Shown here in pieces: positions 40,653 to 50,926 of a DNA stretch of 64,000 nucleotides. Made by a program: the position numbers and the translations under genes. Under the pieces are notes generated by a model. That model did not search any database. It worked only from the letters and a program-made list of their open reading frames with translations, and was not told where the DNA came from. This DNA comes from Chitinophagaceae bacterium (GTDB lineage: Bacteria; Bacteroidota; Bacteroidia; Chitinophagales; Chitinophagaceae), in contig JANYEB010000037.1 of NCBI GenBank assembly GCA_025363355.1, forward strand, positions 47,056 through 111,055, in the 5' to 3' direction. How positions within the stretch are numbered: position 1 is the first letter of the stretch; each line of letters opens with the position of its first letter.

Positions 40653-42026
40653 TTAAATTTTTACTTGCTTCCACCAACCTTTTTTAAAGATAATAATGCT
40701 TGTGATAGTTACTAAAGTTTCTGTTACAACAATGGCAGTAAACACGCCAATTGCACCCCAATTTAGTTTTATTGTAACCAACCAAGCGATAGGAATTTGA
40801 AAAATCCAAAACCAAAAAAAGTTAATGATAGTAGGCGTTTTGCTATCTTCTGCACCATTAAAAGCATTCATCATTGTCATTCCAACACCATAAAAAATGT
40901 AGCCCAAACTAATTACTCTTAGTGCTAAAGTTCCAATTTTTATAACACCTTCTTCTTTACTAATAAATCCAATTAAATATTCTGCTCCTACAAAAAAGAA
41001 TATAGAAACAAAGCCCATAAAAATGGCATTATACTTTGCAACTTTCCATACACTTTCTTCTGCCCTTGCAAATTCTTTTGCTCCTAAATTTTGACCAACT
41101 AAAGTTGCTGCTGCATTGCTTAAGCCAAATGCAGGCAAAATAAAAAAAACAATAAATCGAATAGCAATTGTATATCCTGCAACAGCTTCACTGCTAATAG
41201 TTGCCAGAATTCTTGTCATTGCAATCCAACTAGCACTTGCTATAATAAATTGCATCACAATTGTAATGGCTTGATTGCTTAAACTTTTTAGAATAGGTAA
41301 GTTTGGTTTAAAATAATTGCCCAAAATGGTGAGCATTCCTTTTGCATTATAAAAATTCCATAGCTGATATGTTACACCAATTGCACGTCCTGTTGTTGTG
41401 GCAATTGCAGCACCTGTTAATCCCCAAAAATGTATGCAAATTGGGCAAAGGATAATGTTGCAAATATTTGCCAATCCAAGGCTACGCATTGCAATAGCTG
41501 CATTGCCTGCACCTCTAAAAATGCCATTCATTAAATGAATCATCATTATTACAATATTACCAATAAGTAAAATATGTATGAATGTAGAACCTGCTGCAAT
41601 TTCATTTGGTTTAGCTCCCATTAAACGCAATAAATCAGAACCAAAAAATATTCCTATTAAAGAGATGATTAAAGAAATTCCAAGAGCTAACAATATAGCT
41701 TGAGCTGCTGAACGTGATGCTTGTTCTGTATCTTTTTCGCCTATACGTCTTGCTACCATTGCTGTTGCTGCAATACCTACACCAAATGCAATGGAATAAA
41801 CAATAGTTAAACAACTTTCTGTTAAGCCAACAATTGTTGTGGCAGATGTTCCTAATTTGCTTACAAAAAATATATCAACAATAGCGAAAATACTTTCCAT
41901 ACTCATTTCCAAAATCATTGGAATTGCTAGTAGAAACACTGCTTTTTTAATGCTTCCTTTTGTAAAATCTCTTTGCTCGCTGCTAAAGCTTTCTTTAATC
42001 AAATGAATGATTGTTTTTATGGTCAT
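40653..42026 (-). CDS. MATE family efflux transporter
   Basis: 12-TM pattern; PMILEMSMESIFAIVDIFFVSKLG, LVGQNLGAKEFARAEESVWK. Confidence 0.93.
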   Translation of the reverse strand: MTIKTIIHLIKESFSSEQRDFTKGSIKKAVFLLAIPMILEMSMESIFAIVDIFFVSKLGTSATTIVGLTESCLTIVYSIAFGVGIAATAMVARRIGEKDTEQASRSAAQAILLALGISLIISLIGIFFGSDLLRLMGAKPNEIAAGSTFIHILLIGNIVIMMIHLMNGIFRGAGNAAIAMRSLGLANICNIILCPICIHFWGLTGAAIATTTGRAIGVTYQLWNFYNAKGMLTILGNYFKPNLPILKSLSNQAITIVMQFIIASASWIAMTRILATISSEAVAGYTIAIRFIVFFILPAFGLSNAAATLVGQNLGAKEFARAEESVWKVAKYNAIFMGFVSIFFFVGAEYLIGFISKEEGVIKIGTLALRVISLGYIFYGVGMTMMNAFNGAEDSKTPTIINFFWFWIFQIPIAWLVTIKLNWGAIGVFTAIVVTETLVTITSIIIFKKGWWKQVKI

Positions 42027-42244
42027 TTTGGTTATTTGAACATTATAATTTTTATGAACAAAGATGCAATTACAATGCGTTTATACTATTTTTTAGAAAG
42101 TATCGTTTATTACAATACGCCAAACAATTTATTTATGAATAACGATTGTATCATATTACTTTCAAATGGCAATTACTTAATTTTTGATACTATACAACAA
42201 AAATATAAGTTAATTGTTTTGAAGAAGTAATTGTAAGCCTAAAC

Positions 42245-42278
42245 AAAAAAGCCATTTCATTTTGAAATGGCTTTTTTG
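42245..42278. terminator. Bidirectional-looking terminator downstream of SDR gene
   Basis: AAAAAAGCCATTTCA-TTT-TGAAATGGCTTTTTT. Confidence 0.88.
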
Positions 42279-42293
42279 TAAATAATTGAAAAG

Positions 42294-43130
42294 TTAATTA
42301 GTTGGAAAATCAGCACCAACAGATGTTTCTGCCCAAGTATCAAAATCATTTTTGAGAACATCAAGTTTTATTCTTCCATTCTTTAATGCAGCAGCACCAA
42401 GTAATAAACGTAATGGTGGATTTTCAGATTCAACAGCTTTTACAATGGCTTTTGCAGCACGTGCAGGATCACCTGGTTGTTGTCCACTGTAACCTCTAAT
42501 TGTATCTTTATTTTGATGTGCTGATGGAGCATAATCATCAATTGAAACTTTAGCATTATTAGCAGAACGACCAGCCCAATCTGTTCTAAATCCACTAGGA
42601 CAAATTACAGTTACTTTAATGCCAAGATGTGCAACCTCTTTTGATAAAGATTCTGATAAACCATCAACAGCAAACTTAGTTGCATTGTAATATCCAATGC
42701 CAGGAAATCCAACCAATCCTCCAATTGATGCAATGTTTACAATATGTCCACTTCTTTGTTTACGCATTGTTGGCAAAACTGCATTAATCATATTTCCTAA
42801 TCCAAAAACATTAATCTCAAACATTTTTCTCACTTCATCATCATCGCTTTCTTCTATAGCACCAAAATATCCAATACCTGCATTGTTTACAAGCACATCA
42901 ATTTGACCAAATTTTTGTAATGCAGATTCAACAGATAAAGCAATCTCTGCTTTATTAGTAACATCTAATTTTACAGCAATAGCATTGTTGGGATATTGAA
43001 CAACAATATCTTCAACATCTGATACTTTGCGAGCAGTAATTACTGCATTGTAACCCGATGCCAAAACCTCATTTGCTAAAGCCCTTCCAAAACCAGTGGA
43101 ACAGCCTGTTATAAACCATACTTTATTCAT
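42294..43130 (-). CDS. SDR family oxidoreductase
   Basis: ITGCSTGFGRALA, NNAGIGYFG, YNATKFAVDGLSESL. Confidence 0.96.
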   Translation of the reverse strand: MNKVWFITGCSTGFGRALANEVLASGYNAVITARKVSDVEDIVVQYPNNAIAVKLDVTNKAEIALSVESALQKFGQIDVLVNNAGIGYFGAIEESDDDEVRKMFEINVFGLGNMINAVLPTMRKQRSGHIVNIASIGGLVGFPGIGYYNATKFAVDGLSESLSKEVAHLGIKVTVICPSGFRTDWAGRSANNAKVSIDDYAPSAHQNKDTIRGYSGQQPGDPARAAKAIVKAVESENPPLRLLLGAAALKNGRIKLDVLKNDFDTWAETSVGADFPTN

Positions 43131-43225
43131 ATTTTTCTTTTTTGTGTTATGCGAAGTTGTAGATTATTTTGATACACAAAAAATGCAAGCGTTGCCAGTA
43201 AAAAAAACTTTATGCAACTCGTAAG

Positions 43226-44359
43226 CTAAACAGAAAGTTTTCTATAGATAAATGCCATCATTACAACAAAAGGAACCAAACTAATATTAAACTGTTGTGG
43301 CAGAAAGAACCAACTTGCTAGTAAAACTAATGTTACAATAAAAGCAAAACGAAAATATGTTTTTCTGTAATTAGCTTCTTTATTGGCAATAAATGCAGCA
43401 ATAAAATTTGTTGGCAATGCCCATAAAAGGTTGTAATTATAAGAGCAAGATTTGTGATCTGTACCAAACCACATAAATAGTAATAACACACCAACAATGC
43501 CACTAAAAAAAACAAAAAACAAGGAGCTATAATGATATGCTTTTTGAACAAATTTATTTTTTGAAAAAGATGCTATAAGCATTAATAAAAAAAATGAACC
43601 AAACACCAGTAAAGGTTGAGAATTATTTTTCGAAATATTATTTACACCAAATGCCTTGTAAACTTTTTTATCTTCAATTAATTTGTGTTTTACGTTGCTA
43701 CTATCAAATGCAAACATTAAATAATCGGGTAAAAAATTGCTTTGCTCAACAGTAACAGGTTTGTCTATTTTGCTGCCTAATAAAATGTCAATTCCAAGTT
43801 TGCTCCAGCACATTCCACTACTATCTAAATACAGATAAAGCATATTTCTAAATGTAGTTCCTTGTGGCACCAATTTCTCTTGCGAAAAAGAACTTCTTCC
43901 TTTAATAATATCTCTAGCTCTTGTGGTACAATTGTCAAATAAAAAATCATACTTGTAATATTTATTATTGCCACAAATATTGATGAGCAATGCTTGTAAA
44001 ATAGATTTTTTCTCTTGAGGGGATAGTGCCAAAACTTGCTCTGTTACTGTTCTTCGCTCATTTTGATATGTTAAAAAAAAGTCGTTGGCAGATTCGACAG
44101 ATAAATAGTAATTTAGTTTGCCACGAACAAATTTTGCAAGAAAATTAGGATCGTCAAAATCAAATGTTCCATAATTATAAAACACATCAGAACCATTTGT
44201 TGAATCAAATACTCTGATGGCAGTGTGACCAAAAATTGAATATAATTCGTTTCCTGGAGCACAGGTAACTAGGCTTATTTGCAAACGAGATGTTGTATCA
44301 GACTGAGCAAAACTCATCTTAAAAACAACAACAAGTACTAATAAAATAATCTTTCTCAT
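43226..44359 (-). CDS. DUF4105 (Lnb N-terminal-like) membrane protein
   Basis: ISLVTCAPGNELYSIFGHTAIRVFD...YNYGTFDFDDPNF...YKYDFLFDNCTTRARD; C-terminal TM segments. Confidence 0.9.
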   Translation of the reverse strand: MRKIILLVLVVVFKMSFAQSDTTSRLQISLVTCAPGNELYSIFGHTAIRVFDSTNGSDVFYNYGTFDFDDPNFLAKFVRGKLNYYLSVESANDFFLTYQNERRTVTEQVLALSPQEKKSILQALLINICGNNKYYKYDFLFDNCTTRARDIIKGRSSFSQEKLVPQGTTFRNMLYLYLDSSGMCWSKLGIDILLGSKIDKPVTVEQSNFLPDYLMFAFDSSNVKHKLIEDKKVYKAFGVNNISKNNSQPLLVFGSFFLLMLIASFSKNKFVQKAYHYSSLFFVFFSGIVGVLLLFMWFGTDHKSCSYNYNLLWALPTNFIAAFIANKEANYRKTYFRFAFIVTLVLLASWFFLPQQFNISLVPFVVMMAFIYRKLSV

Positions 44360-44361
44360 TA

Positions 44362-45408
44362 TTATGATTTTTTGTTTGGTGTGCCTGTTAACAAAATTAG
44401 TGGTGTGATAGTTCTGCCAATAAATCCATTGCCAATTACAGTAATAATTTTGTTTAATATGGCTTGTAAAAAAAACTTCAACCCTTTGCCATCAGCAGCA
44501 TAAAATCCTGATGATATATTTAGTTCAAAATTGAATTGAGAATACAATTGTTTGTACTCTTTTAACTGCACCATTCTTTCTGTGAAATTACCAGTTATTG
44601 GATCGCAAGTATTGTATTTATTATGTTGAGCAGGATTGATAATTCGATCAAGCAAATACTGATTTACATAAGCATTTATATCATCACTTCTTAAACCTCT
44701 TGTTACTGTTGCTAAAGATAGAATTGCTTGTTGTTCAAGTTGGGGAAATGAGTTTGTGATAATTTTCTTTCTAATTTCTAAATAAGGCATTCCTGCAAAA
44801 TCGTCTTTACTGGTTGCTTCTAACACATTGCTTCTAATATATTCGTCTTGATACATTAGTTTGTACAATGATTTGCGTTTAAAATAGTTTTCAAAAACAG
44901 ATGCAGTTGTAAAAGCTGTTATCATTTTTGGATTTAATGAATGGATGTTGGAGAAGAAAGTGTTTAAATTATAAATATGTTCTATCACATCAGTTCCTGC
45001 AACAATGTCTAAATTCAATGAATTGCATTTTGCAAAAAGTGTTTCTTCATTACATACGAACCAATCATCAACAATAATGTTCATAGCATTTGCTAAAAGG
45101 CTTGCAGCATCTACAAAATTCTTATTAAAATCGCAGCCATATACTTTCTTTAAACCACAATGTTTAGCATAAATGGCAAACAATCCATTGCCACAACCAA
45201 AGTCTAAAAAAGAGATTTGATGAATTGGTTTTGTTGTTTGCTTCAGAGCATTTTCTAAAACCCAGGAATAAATTTTAAGGTAATAATCTTGCTGGTCAAG
45301 TACTTTTTGTAAATAATTTTTTACAAGTACGTCGTTAGATATAGCATCAATATCTATAGCATTTAGTTTGCTTTTAAAAGAAATAATTTGTGAGGCAAAT
45401 TTTTGCAT
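44362..45408 (-). CDS. Class I SAM-dependent methyltransferase
   Basis: SFLDFGCGNGLFAIYAKHCG ... VYGCDFNKNFVDAA; VAGTDVIEHIYN. Confidence 0.88.
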   Translation of the reverse strand: MQKFASQIISFKSKLNAIDIDAISNDVLVKNYLQKVLDQQDYYLKIYSWVLENALKQTTKPIHQISFLDFGCGNGLFAIYAKHCGLKKVYGCDFNKNFVDAASLLANAMNIIVDDWFVCNEETLFAKCNSLNLDIVAGTDVIEHIYNLNTFFSNIHSLNPKMITAFTTASVFENYFKRKSLYKLMYQDEYIRSNVLEATSKDDFAGMPYLEIRKKIITNSFPQLEQQAILSLATVTRGLRSDDINAYVNQYLLDRIINPAQHNKYNTCDPITGNFTERMVQLKEYKQLYSQFNFELNISSGFYAADGKGLKFFLQAILNKIITVIGNGFIGRTITPLILLTGTPNKKS

Positions 45409-45423
45409 TACTGTGTGTATGAA

Positions 45424-46320
45424 CTATTCCACCTCAACTTGTTTATCAACTAAAGCACCTTCTTGTGCTTCTATTAAAAATGTTCTTTCGTTTACTAAAT
45501 AGCCATTTCCTTTTTCACAAAAATGAACTTTAATATTCTCTACACTTATAGGGTTGCCATCTGGTATATCAGCAATATTGCTATGTCTAATATCATGGCC
45601 ATCAATAATCATTACTAAGCCACTGCCAATTGCTTCCATTTTATTTCCTTCAGTAATTAGCATTCCAGTATCTTCTCCAAGTCCAATACCAATACAGCCA
45701 GGATTTGCAGCAACAGCTTGTGCCAAACGCCCAAATCTTCCACGTTTTTCAAAATGACTATCAATAATTACATTATCCATAAAGCCAAGTCCAGTGGTAA
45801 TTTTTACTTCGCCTTTTAAATGAGCTTTAGTTGCGTTACCTTCATAAATCATTGTATTGCTCATTGCCATTGCACCAGCACTTGTGCCAGCCACAATAAA
45901 ATGTTCATCATTAAAATATCTTCTCTTAACTATTTGCAAGAACTCTGTTCCACCAAAAACAGCTGTTAATCTTAATTGATTTCCACCACTGAACATTACA
46001 CAATCACAAGCTTTAATTCGTTCAATATAGATTGGGTTATTTGCATCTTCTCTATTTCTTATATGCATCACATCAATATTGGTACAACCAATTTTAGAGA
46101 AAGCATCTAAATAATTTTCTCCCACTTCATAAGGAATCATTGAAGCAGTAGTAACTATTTCTATCTTGGAATCAATACTACCTGTTTCTTTAGCAATACG
46201 ACGTAGGATTCCCAATTCAAAAAAATTAAGATTGTTGCGTGTTATTTCTCCTTTTTCTAAATCTGTGCCTTTATCTTCTGCACCACCAATAGATATTAGC
46301 TTTCCGGCTGGTATCATCAT
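45424..46320 (-). CDS. Cyanophycinase-family (S51) peptidase (start corrected to 46320/46317)
   Basis: GKLISIGGAEDKG, CVMFSGGNQLRL, nucleophile motif GTSAGAMAMS; upstream -7 box TACATTTG (minus) at 46339..46346 lies inside the longer ORF call. Confidence 0.9.
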   Translation of the reverse strand: MMIPAGKLISIGGAEDKGTDLEKGEITRNNLNFFELGILRRIAKETGSIDSKIEIVTTASMIPYEVGENYLDAFSKIGCTNIDVMHIRNREDANNPIYIERIKACDCVMFSGGNQLRLTAVFGGTEFLQIVKRRYFNDEHFIVAGTSAGAMAMSNTMIYEGNATKAHLKGEVKITTGLGFMDNVIIDSHFEKRGRFGRLAQAVAANPGCIGIGLGEDTGMLITEGNKMEAIGSGLVMIIDGHDIRHSNIADIPDGNPISVENIKVHFCEKGNGYLVNERTFLIEAQEGALVDKQVEVE

Positions 46321-46507
46321 AATTATAGCTTCAAATAACAAATGTAAGGGTTGAACTTTTAGAATTGTTGTCTGATAAAATAAAATATAACATAAAAATG
46401 TTGCTAACAATTAGCTCACCATATAGTTTTAAATTACTTCAAATATTGAACTAGGTTTTTCTGCTTGATACCACAGCCTTATCTTCGCAGCAATTCCCCA
46501 TAAATAT

Positions 46508-47455
46508 ATGATCCCCTCAGTAAAAATATTCGCAGGAACTGGCTCTCAACAATTGGCAGAAAAAATTGCCAAAAGCTTTGGCTCTAAACTTGGAAAAGTT
46601 AATATCCAAAAATTCAGCGATGGAGAAATTCAACCTGTTTTTCTTGAAAGTATTCGTGGTGATTATGTTTTTTTAATTCAAAGCACACACGCCCCAGCCG
46701 AAAATTTAATGGAACTTTTGTTAATGATTGATGCTGCAAAACGTGCCAGTGCTCAAAAAATTGTTGCAGTGTTGCCATATTATGGCTATGCTCGTCAAGA
46801 TAGAAAAGATAAACCACGTGTTGCTATTGGCAGTAAATTAATGGCAACTTTACTTGAAGCTGCAGGAGCAAATCGTGTGATTACAATGGATTTACACGCT
46901 CCACAAATTCAAGCTTTTTTCGAAATTCCTGTTGACCATCTTGATAGTTCTGCTATTTTCATTCCTTATATAGAAAGCTTAAAATTAACCAATTTATGTT
47001 TTGCTGCACCAGATGTTGGCAGCACAAATCGTGTTCGTGAACTAGCAAGTTATTTTAATGCCCCAATGGTTATTTGTGATAAACATCGTAAACGTGCCAA
47101 TGAAATTGCAAGTATGGTGGTTATTGGTGATGTTGCAGGAAAAGATGTTGTTTTGATTGATGATATTTGTGATACAGGAGGAACTTTAGCCAAAAGTGCG
47201 GGACTATTAATTGAAAAAGGTGCTGTGAGTGTTAGAGCATTTTGTACACACCCAGTTTTGAGTGGAAAAGCTTATGAAAATATTGAGAATAGTGTATTAC
47301 AAGAACTGATTGTCTGCGATACCATTCCTTTAAGAAGTGAGACAAAGAAAATTAAAGTAATATCTGTAGCCGATTTATTTGCAATTGCAATTAGAAATGC
47401 TGCTGAAAATAAAAGTATCACTAGTTTATTTGTACATAGTCAAATAAAAAGATAA
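46508..47455 (+). CDS. prs: Ribose-phosphate pyrophosphokinase
   Basis: FSDGEIQPVFLESIRG, YGYARQDRKDKPR, VVLIDDICDTGGTL. Confidence 0.97.
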   Translation: MIPSVKIFAGTGSQQLAEKIAKSFGSKLGKVNIQKFSDGEIQPVFLESIRGDYVFLIQSTHAPAENLMELLLMIDAAKRASAQKIVAVLPYYGYARQDRKDKPRVAIGSKLMATLLEAAGANRVITMDLHAPQIQAFFEIPVDHLDSSAIFIPYIESLKLTNLCFAAPDVGSTNRVRELASYFNAPMVICDKHRKRANEIASMVVIGDVAGKDVVLIDDICDTGGTLAKSAGLLIEKGAVSVRAFCTHPVLSGKAYENIENSVLQELIVCDTIPLRSETKKIKVISVADLFAIAIRNAAENKSITSLFVHSQIKR

Positions 47456-47473
47456 TTGAGATATAGCATAAAT

Positions 47474-47510
47474 AAAAAAGGCATTCCGTTTTAAGAATGC
47501 CTTTTTTATT
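47474..47510 (+). terminator. Terminator after prs
   Basis: AAAAAAGGCATTC-CGTTTTAA-GAATGCCTTTTTT. Confidence 0.9.
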
Positions 47511-48484
47511 TAATTACTGCTTAAGAAAGTTTCAATAGCTAATTCCCATTTTTCATTCTCGCTCTTGCATAAACTTTGATGCCCACTATTTTTATATTCA
47601 ACAAAAGTTTTTTTACTAGAACTTAAATGTTGAAATATGGCTGTTGTTTCTTCTTCAGAAACTCTTCTGTCATTTGTTCCCCATTGCAATAGTGTTGGAC
47701 ATTTTACTTTTCTAGCATAATCTATTGGATTAAACTGAAAGGCCCAAAAGCCTTGTTCTGTACCACCCCAAAATGTGAGTAAATTGGCAAAAGGCTCTTG
47801 AGGCAAGTGCATAATTTTTAGCCTGCCTTTTACAGCTTGATGCAAAGTACCAAAAGGCATTTCAAGAATTATTTTTTGTGGATATACATCATTGTCCTTA
47901 ATAGTTTTTAAAATAGTGGCAGCACCCATAGAAATACCCCACAAAATAATATTTTTTTCTCCTTTATGTACTATGTAATCATAAGCAGCTTTAACATCTT
48001 TCGACTCATTAAAACCCACTGTGCAAGTATTGCCTTGGCTATTGCCATGAGCTCTAAAATCAACCAACAATACATTATATTTCAAATTATTAAAAGAAGT
48101 AGCTTCTCTTATAACATCATTTTTCTTTCCTCCATGACCGTGAAAAAGAATGACAGTTCCTTTAGGTGAAATAGCATTGTACTTTGCAGAATCATTATCA
48201 ACATACCAAGCTTCAAGTTTCAAGCTATCGTCGGTTTTAAATATAACAGTTTCGTGATGCAACGAAAAGGTATCAACACTTGTAACCTTTGGGAATTTTA
48301 CACCCAAAAATATAGCACTAAGTTTATCGCCAAAACCCATTTGTTCTGGCTTGGGCATTGCTTCTTCCGTGCTATAAAAATGAGTTAGTTTATATGCATG
48401 AAAAGCACAAATAATATTTAGTAATACAAATAGTACTAATATTATTTTCAACAGTCTTTTGCTATATCTTTTCAATTTGTCCAT
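47510..48484 (-). CDS. Alpha/beta hydrolase
   Basis: GTVILFHGHGGKKND, LVDFRAHGNSQG, nucleophile GISMGAATIL. Confidence 0.9.
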   Translation of the reverse strand: MDKLKRYSKRLLKIILVLFVLLNIICAFHAYKLTHFYSTEEAMPKPEQMGFGDKLSAIFLGVKFPKVTSVDTFSLHHETVIFKTDDSLKLEAWYVDNDSAKYNAISPKGTVILFHGHGGKKNDVIREATSFNNLKYNVLLVDFRAHGNSQGNTCTVGFNESKDVKAAYDYIVHKGEKNIILWGISMGAATILKTIKDNDVYPQKIILEMPFGTLHQAVKGRLKIMHLPQEPFANLLTFWGGTEQGFWAFQFNPIDYARKVKCPTLLQWGTNDRRVSEEETTAIFQHLSSSKKTFVEYKNSGHQSLCKSENEKWELAIETFLSSN

Positions 48485-48581
48485 AAAACAAAGCTATCAA
48501 AAAACCAATTCAACCAATCCTCAAATCTTCAAACATCAAATCTACATTTACCTTACGTTTGCGTTTCATTAAAACAGACGT

Positions 48582-50741
48582 ATGAAAAAAATATTTATTT
48601 CTCTCTCTTTTGCTTTGTTGGCACTAAAATCTTTTGCCGATGAAGGTATGTGGTTGCCTATGTTATTAGGTCAGCAGGTATATAATGATATGGTAAAACG
48701 TGGCTTGAAACTTAAAGCAGACCAGCTTTATAGCATTAATCACTCTTCTATTAAAGACGCTATTATCATTTTTGGTGGAGGTTGCACAGGCGAAATTGTA
48801 AGTAAAGAAGGTTTAATTTTTACCAACCACCATTGTGGATATGATGCTATTGCAAAAGCAAGTACAGTTGACCATAATTATTTGCAAGATGGTTTTTGGG
48901 CTGCCGATAAAAGCAAGGAAATTCAAACAGCTTTAACCGTTCAATTCTTAGATAAAATTGAAGATGTTACCGATAGAATTATGAAGGGCTTGGGCGATTT
49001 ATCAGGCAAAGAAAGAAACGACAAATATGCACAAATTGTTGGCGATATTGTAAAAGAAACTGCTGGAAGCGATGAATTTAAACGTGCTGCTGTTGCAAGT
49101 ATGTTTAAAGGAAATCAGTATTTTTTGTATGTATATAATATTTATAAAGACATCCGTTTTGTTGGTACACCTCCCGAAAGCATTGGTAAATATGGTGGCG
49201 ATACTGACAACTGGGAATGGCCCCGTCATACAGGTGATTTTTCTTGTTTCAGAGTTTACACAGGCAAAGATGGAAAACCCGCAAAGTATGATGCAGCCAA
49301 CGTTCCAATGAATGCGAAATATCATTTTCCTGTAAGTATTAAGCCATTAAAAGATGGTGATTATAGTATGATTTATGGTTACCCTGGTGGCACAAACCGT
49401 TATGAAATTAGTGATGGCGTTAAATTAAGTACAGACATCACAAGTCCTGTTTTGGTGAAACTTCGTGATATGCGTTTGAAATTAATGCACGCCGAAATGA
49501 TTAAAGATCCTGCTGTTAAATTGCAATTAGCAAGTTCTTATGCAGGCATTGCAAACTATTGGAAATTCTTTGATGGCGAAAGTAAACAACTATTAAAATA
49601 TGATGTTTTTGGCAGCAAGAAAAAATATGAAGAAGAGTTTACAACCTGGGCAAAAGGAAAAGCGGAATACGAAAATATTACTGCAGATTACACTAAGAAT
49701 TATGAAATGTGGAGACCATATTCTAAACACCGTCAATATATTAATGAAGGTATTAATGGCTCGCCATTATTAGCTTTCGCTGGTTCTTGGATTGGTTTAG
49801 AAAATACTTTAAATAAAAAAGATGTTAAGCAAGAAGATATTGATAAAGCTGTAAAAGCTGCTGAAGCTGCAAGAAAAAATTTCTTGAACGATGAAAATAA
49901 AAAAAGTGATCAACAAATTGTTGCTAACGTTTTATCAATGTTTATGAGCGATGTAGATGCTGATCAACATCCTAAAGGATTTTATACTGACTTATTTAAA
50001 GCAAGTAGCATTGATGAAAATCCATTTAAAAAATATGCTGCTTGGGTGTTTGAAAACACAATGGCTTTTGATGATGCAAAATGGAAAGCATTTACTGCAA
50101 AACCAACAGTAGAGGCACTTAACGCTGATCCTGCATTTAAAACTGCTGCTGCATTTGTAAAAAATTACAACACAAATTATGCTCCTAAATTTATGGCGTT
50201 TACATTAAAGAATAACGATTTAGGAAGAGCTTACTTAAAAGGAATTATGGAAATGAATCCTGAAAAAGCTAAGACAATGTATCCTGATGCAAACTTTACA
50301 ATGCGTGTTAGTTATGGCAATGTAAAAAGCTATGCACCAAAAGATGCTGTGAAGTATGATATTGTTTGCACAATGAAAGGTGCTATTGATAAATATGTGC
50401 CTGGCGATTATGAATTTGATTTGCCTAAGAAATATGTAGAGTTATATAAAGCTCGTGATTTTGGTAGATATGAAGATCCCATTTATAAAGATGTTGTGAT
50501 AAGTTTTATTACAACCAATGATATTACAGGTGGAAATTCTGGAAGCCCTGTTATTAATGGCAAAGGCGAATTAATTGGACTTGCTTTTGATGGCAACTAC
50601 GAAGCGTTAAGCCACAAACTAGCTTTCGATAAAGACCTAAACAGAACAATTTGTGTTGATGTTCGTTATGTGTTATGGTGCATTGAAAAACTTGGTGGTG
50701 CAAAACATATTGTGGACGAGTTGGATATTATTAGTAAATAG
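48582..50741 (+). CDS. S46 family dipeptidyl peptidase (DPP7-like)
   Basis: FTNHHCGYDAI, DTDNWEWPRHTGDFS, TGGNSGSPVINGKGELIGLAFDGN; upstream -7 box TACGTTTG 48554..48561. Confidence 0.95.
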   Translation: MKKIFISLSFALLALKSFADEGMWLPMLLGQQVYNDMVKRGLKLKADQLYSINHSSIKDAIIIFGGGCTGEIVSKEGLIFTNHHCGYDAIAKASTVDHNYLQDGFWAADKSKEIQTALTVQFLDKIEDVTDRIMKGLGDLSGKERNDKYAQIVGDIVKETAGSDEFKRAAVASMFKGNQYFLYVYNIYKDIRFVGTPPESIGKYGGDTDNWEWPRHTGDFSCFRVYTGKDGKPAKYDAANVPMNAKYHFPVSIKPLKDGDYSMIYGYPGGTNRYEISDGVKLSTDITSPVLVKLRDMRLKLMHAEMIKDPAVKLQLASSYAGIANYWKFFDGESKQLLKYDVFGSKKKYEEEFTTWAKGKAEYENITADYTKNYEMWRPYSKHRQYINEGINGSPLLAFAGSWIGLENTLNKKDVKQEDIDKAVKAAEAARKNFLNDENKKSDQQIVANVLSMFMSDVDADQHPKGFYTDLFKASSIDENPFKKYAAWVFENTMAFDDAKWKAFTAKPTVEALNADPAFKTAAAFVKNYNTNYAPKFMAFTLKNNDLGRAYLKGIMEMNPEKAKTMYPDANFTMRVSYGNVKSYAPKDAVKYDIVCTMKGAIDKYVPGDYEFDLPKKYVELYKARDFGRYEDPIYKDVVISFITTNDITGGNSGSPVINGKGELIGLAFDGNYEALSHKLAFDKDLNRTICVDVRYVLWCIEKLGGAKHIVDELDIISK

Positions 50742-50763
50742 TTTTAAGATTTAAACATTTAGT

Positions 50764-50800
50764 AAAAAACCTCCGAAGAATAATTTTCGGAGGGTTTTTG
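50764..50800 (+). terminator. Terminator after S46 peptidase gene
   Basis: AAAAAACCTCCGAA-GAATAAT-TTTCGGAGGGTTTTTG. Confidence 0.9.
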
Positions 50801-50926
50801 TTTTTAGAAATAATAAACGCAATCATATTTTTCCTTATTACTTTAATCTAGTTGCCATCTTTAGTTTCAATAAATGCAATACCAATCTTTAAACATCGTT
50901 ATAATTTTGAATATCAACAATCAAAA

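Noticed and set aside
46321-46410. 30-aa N-terminal extension of cyanophycinase
   Set aside because: Contains the likely promoter -7 box and precedes the conserved start MMIPAGKLISIGG.
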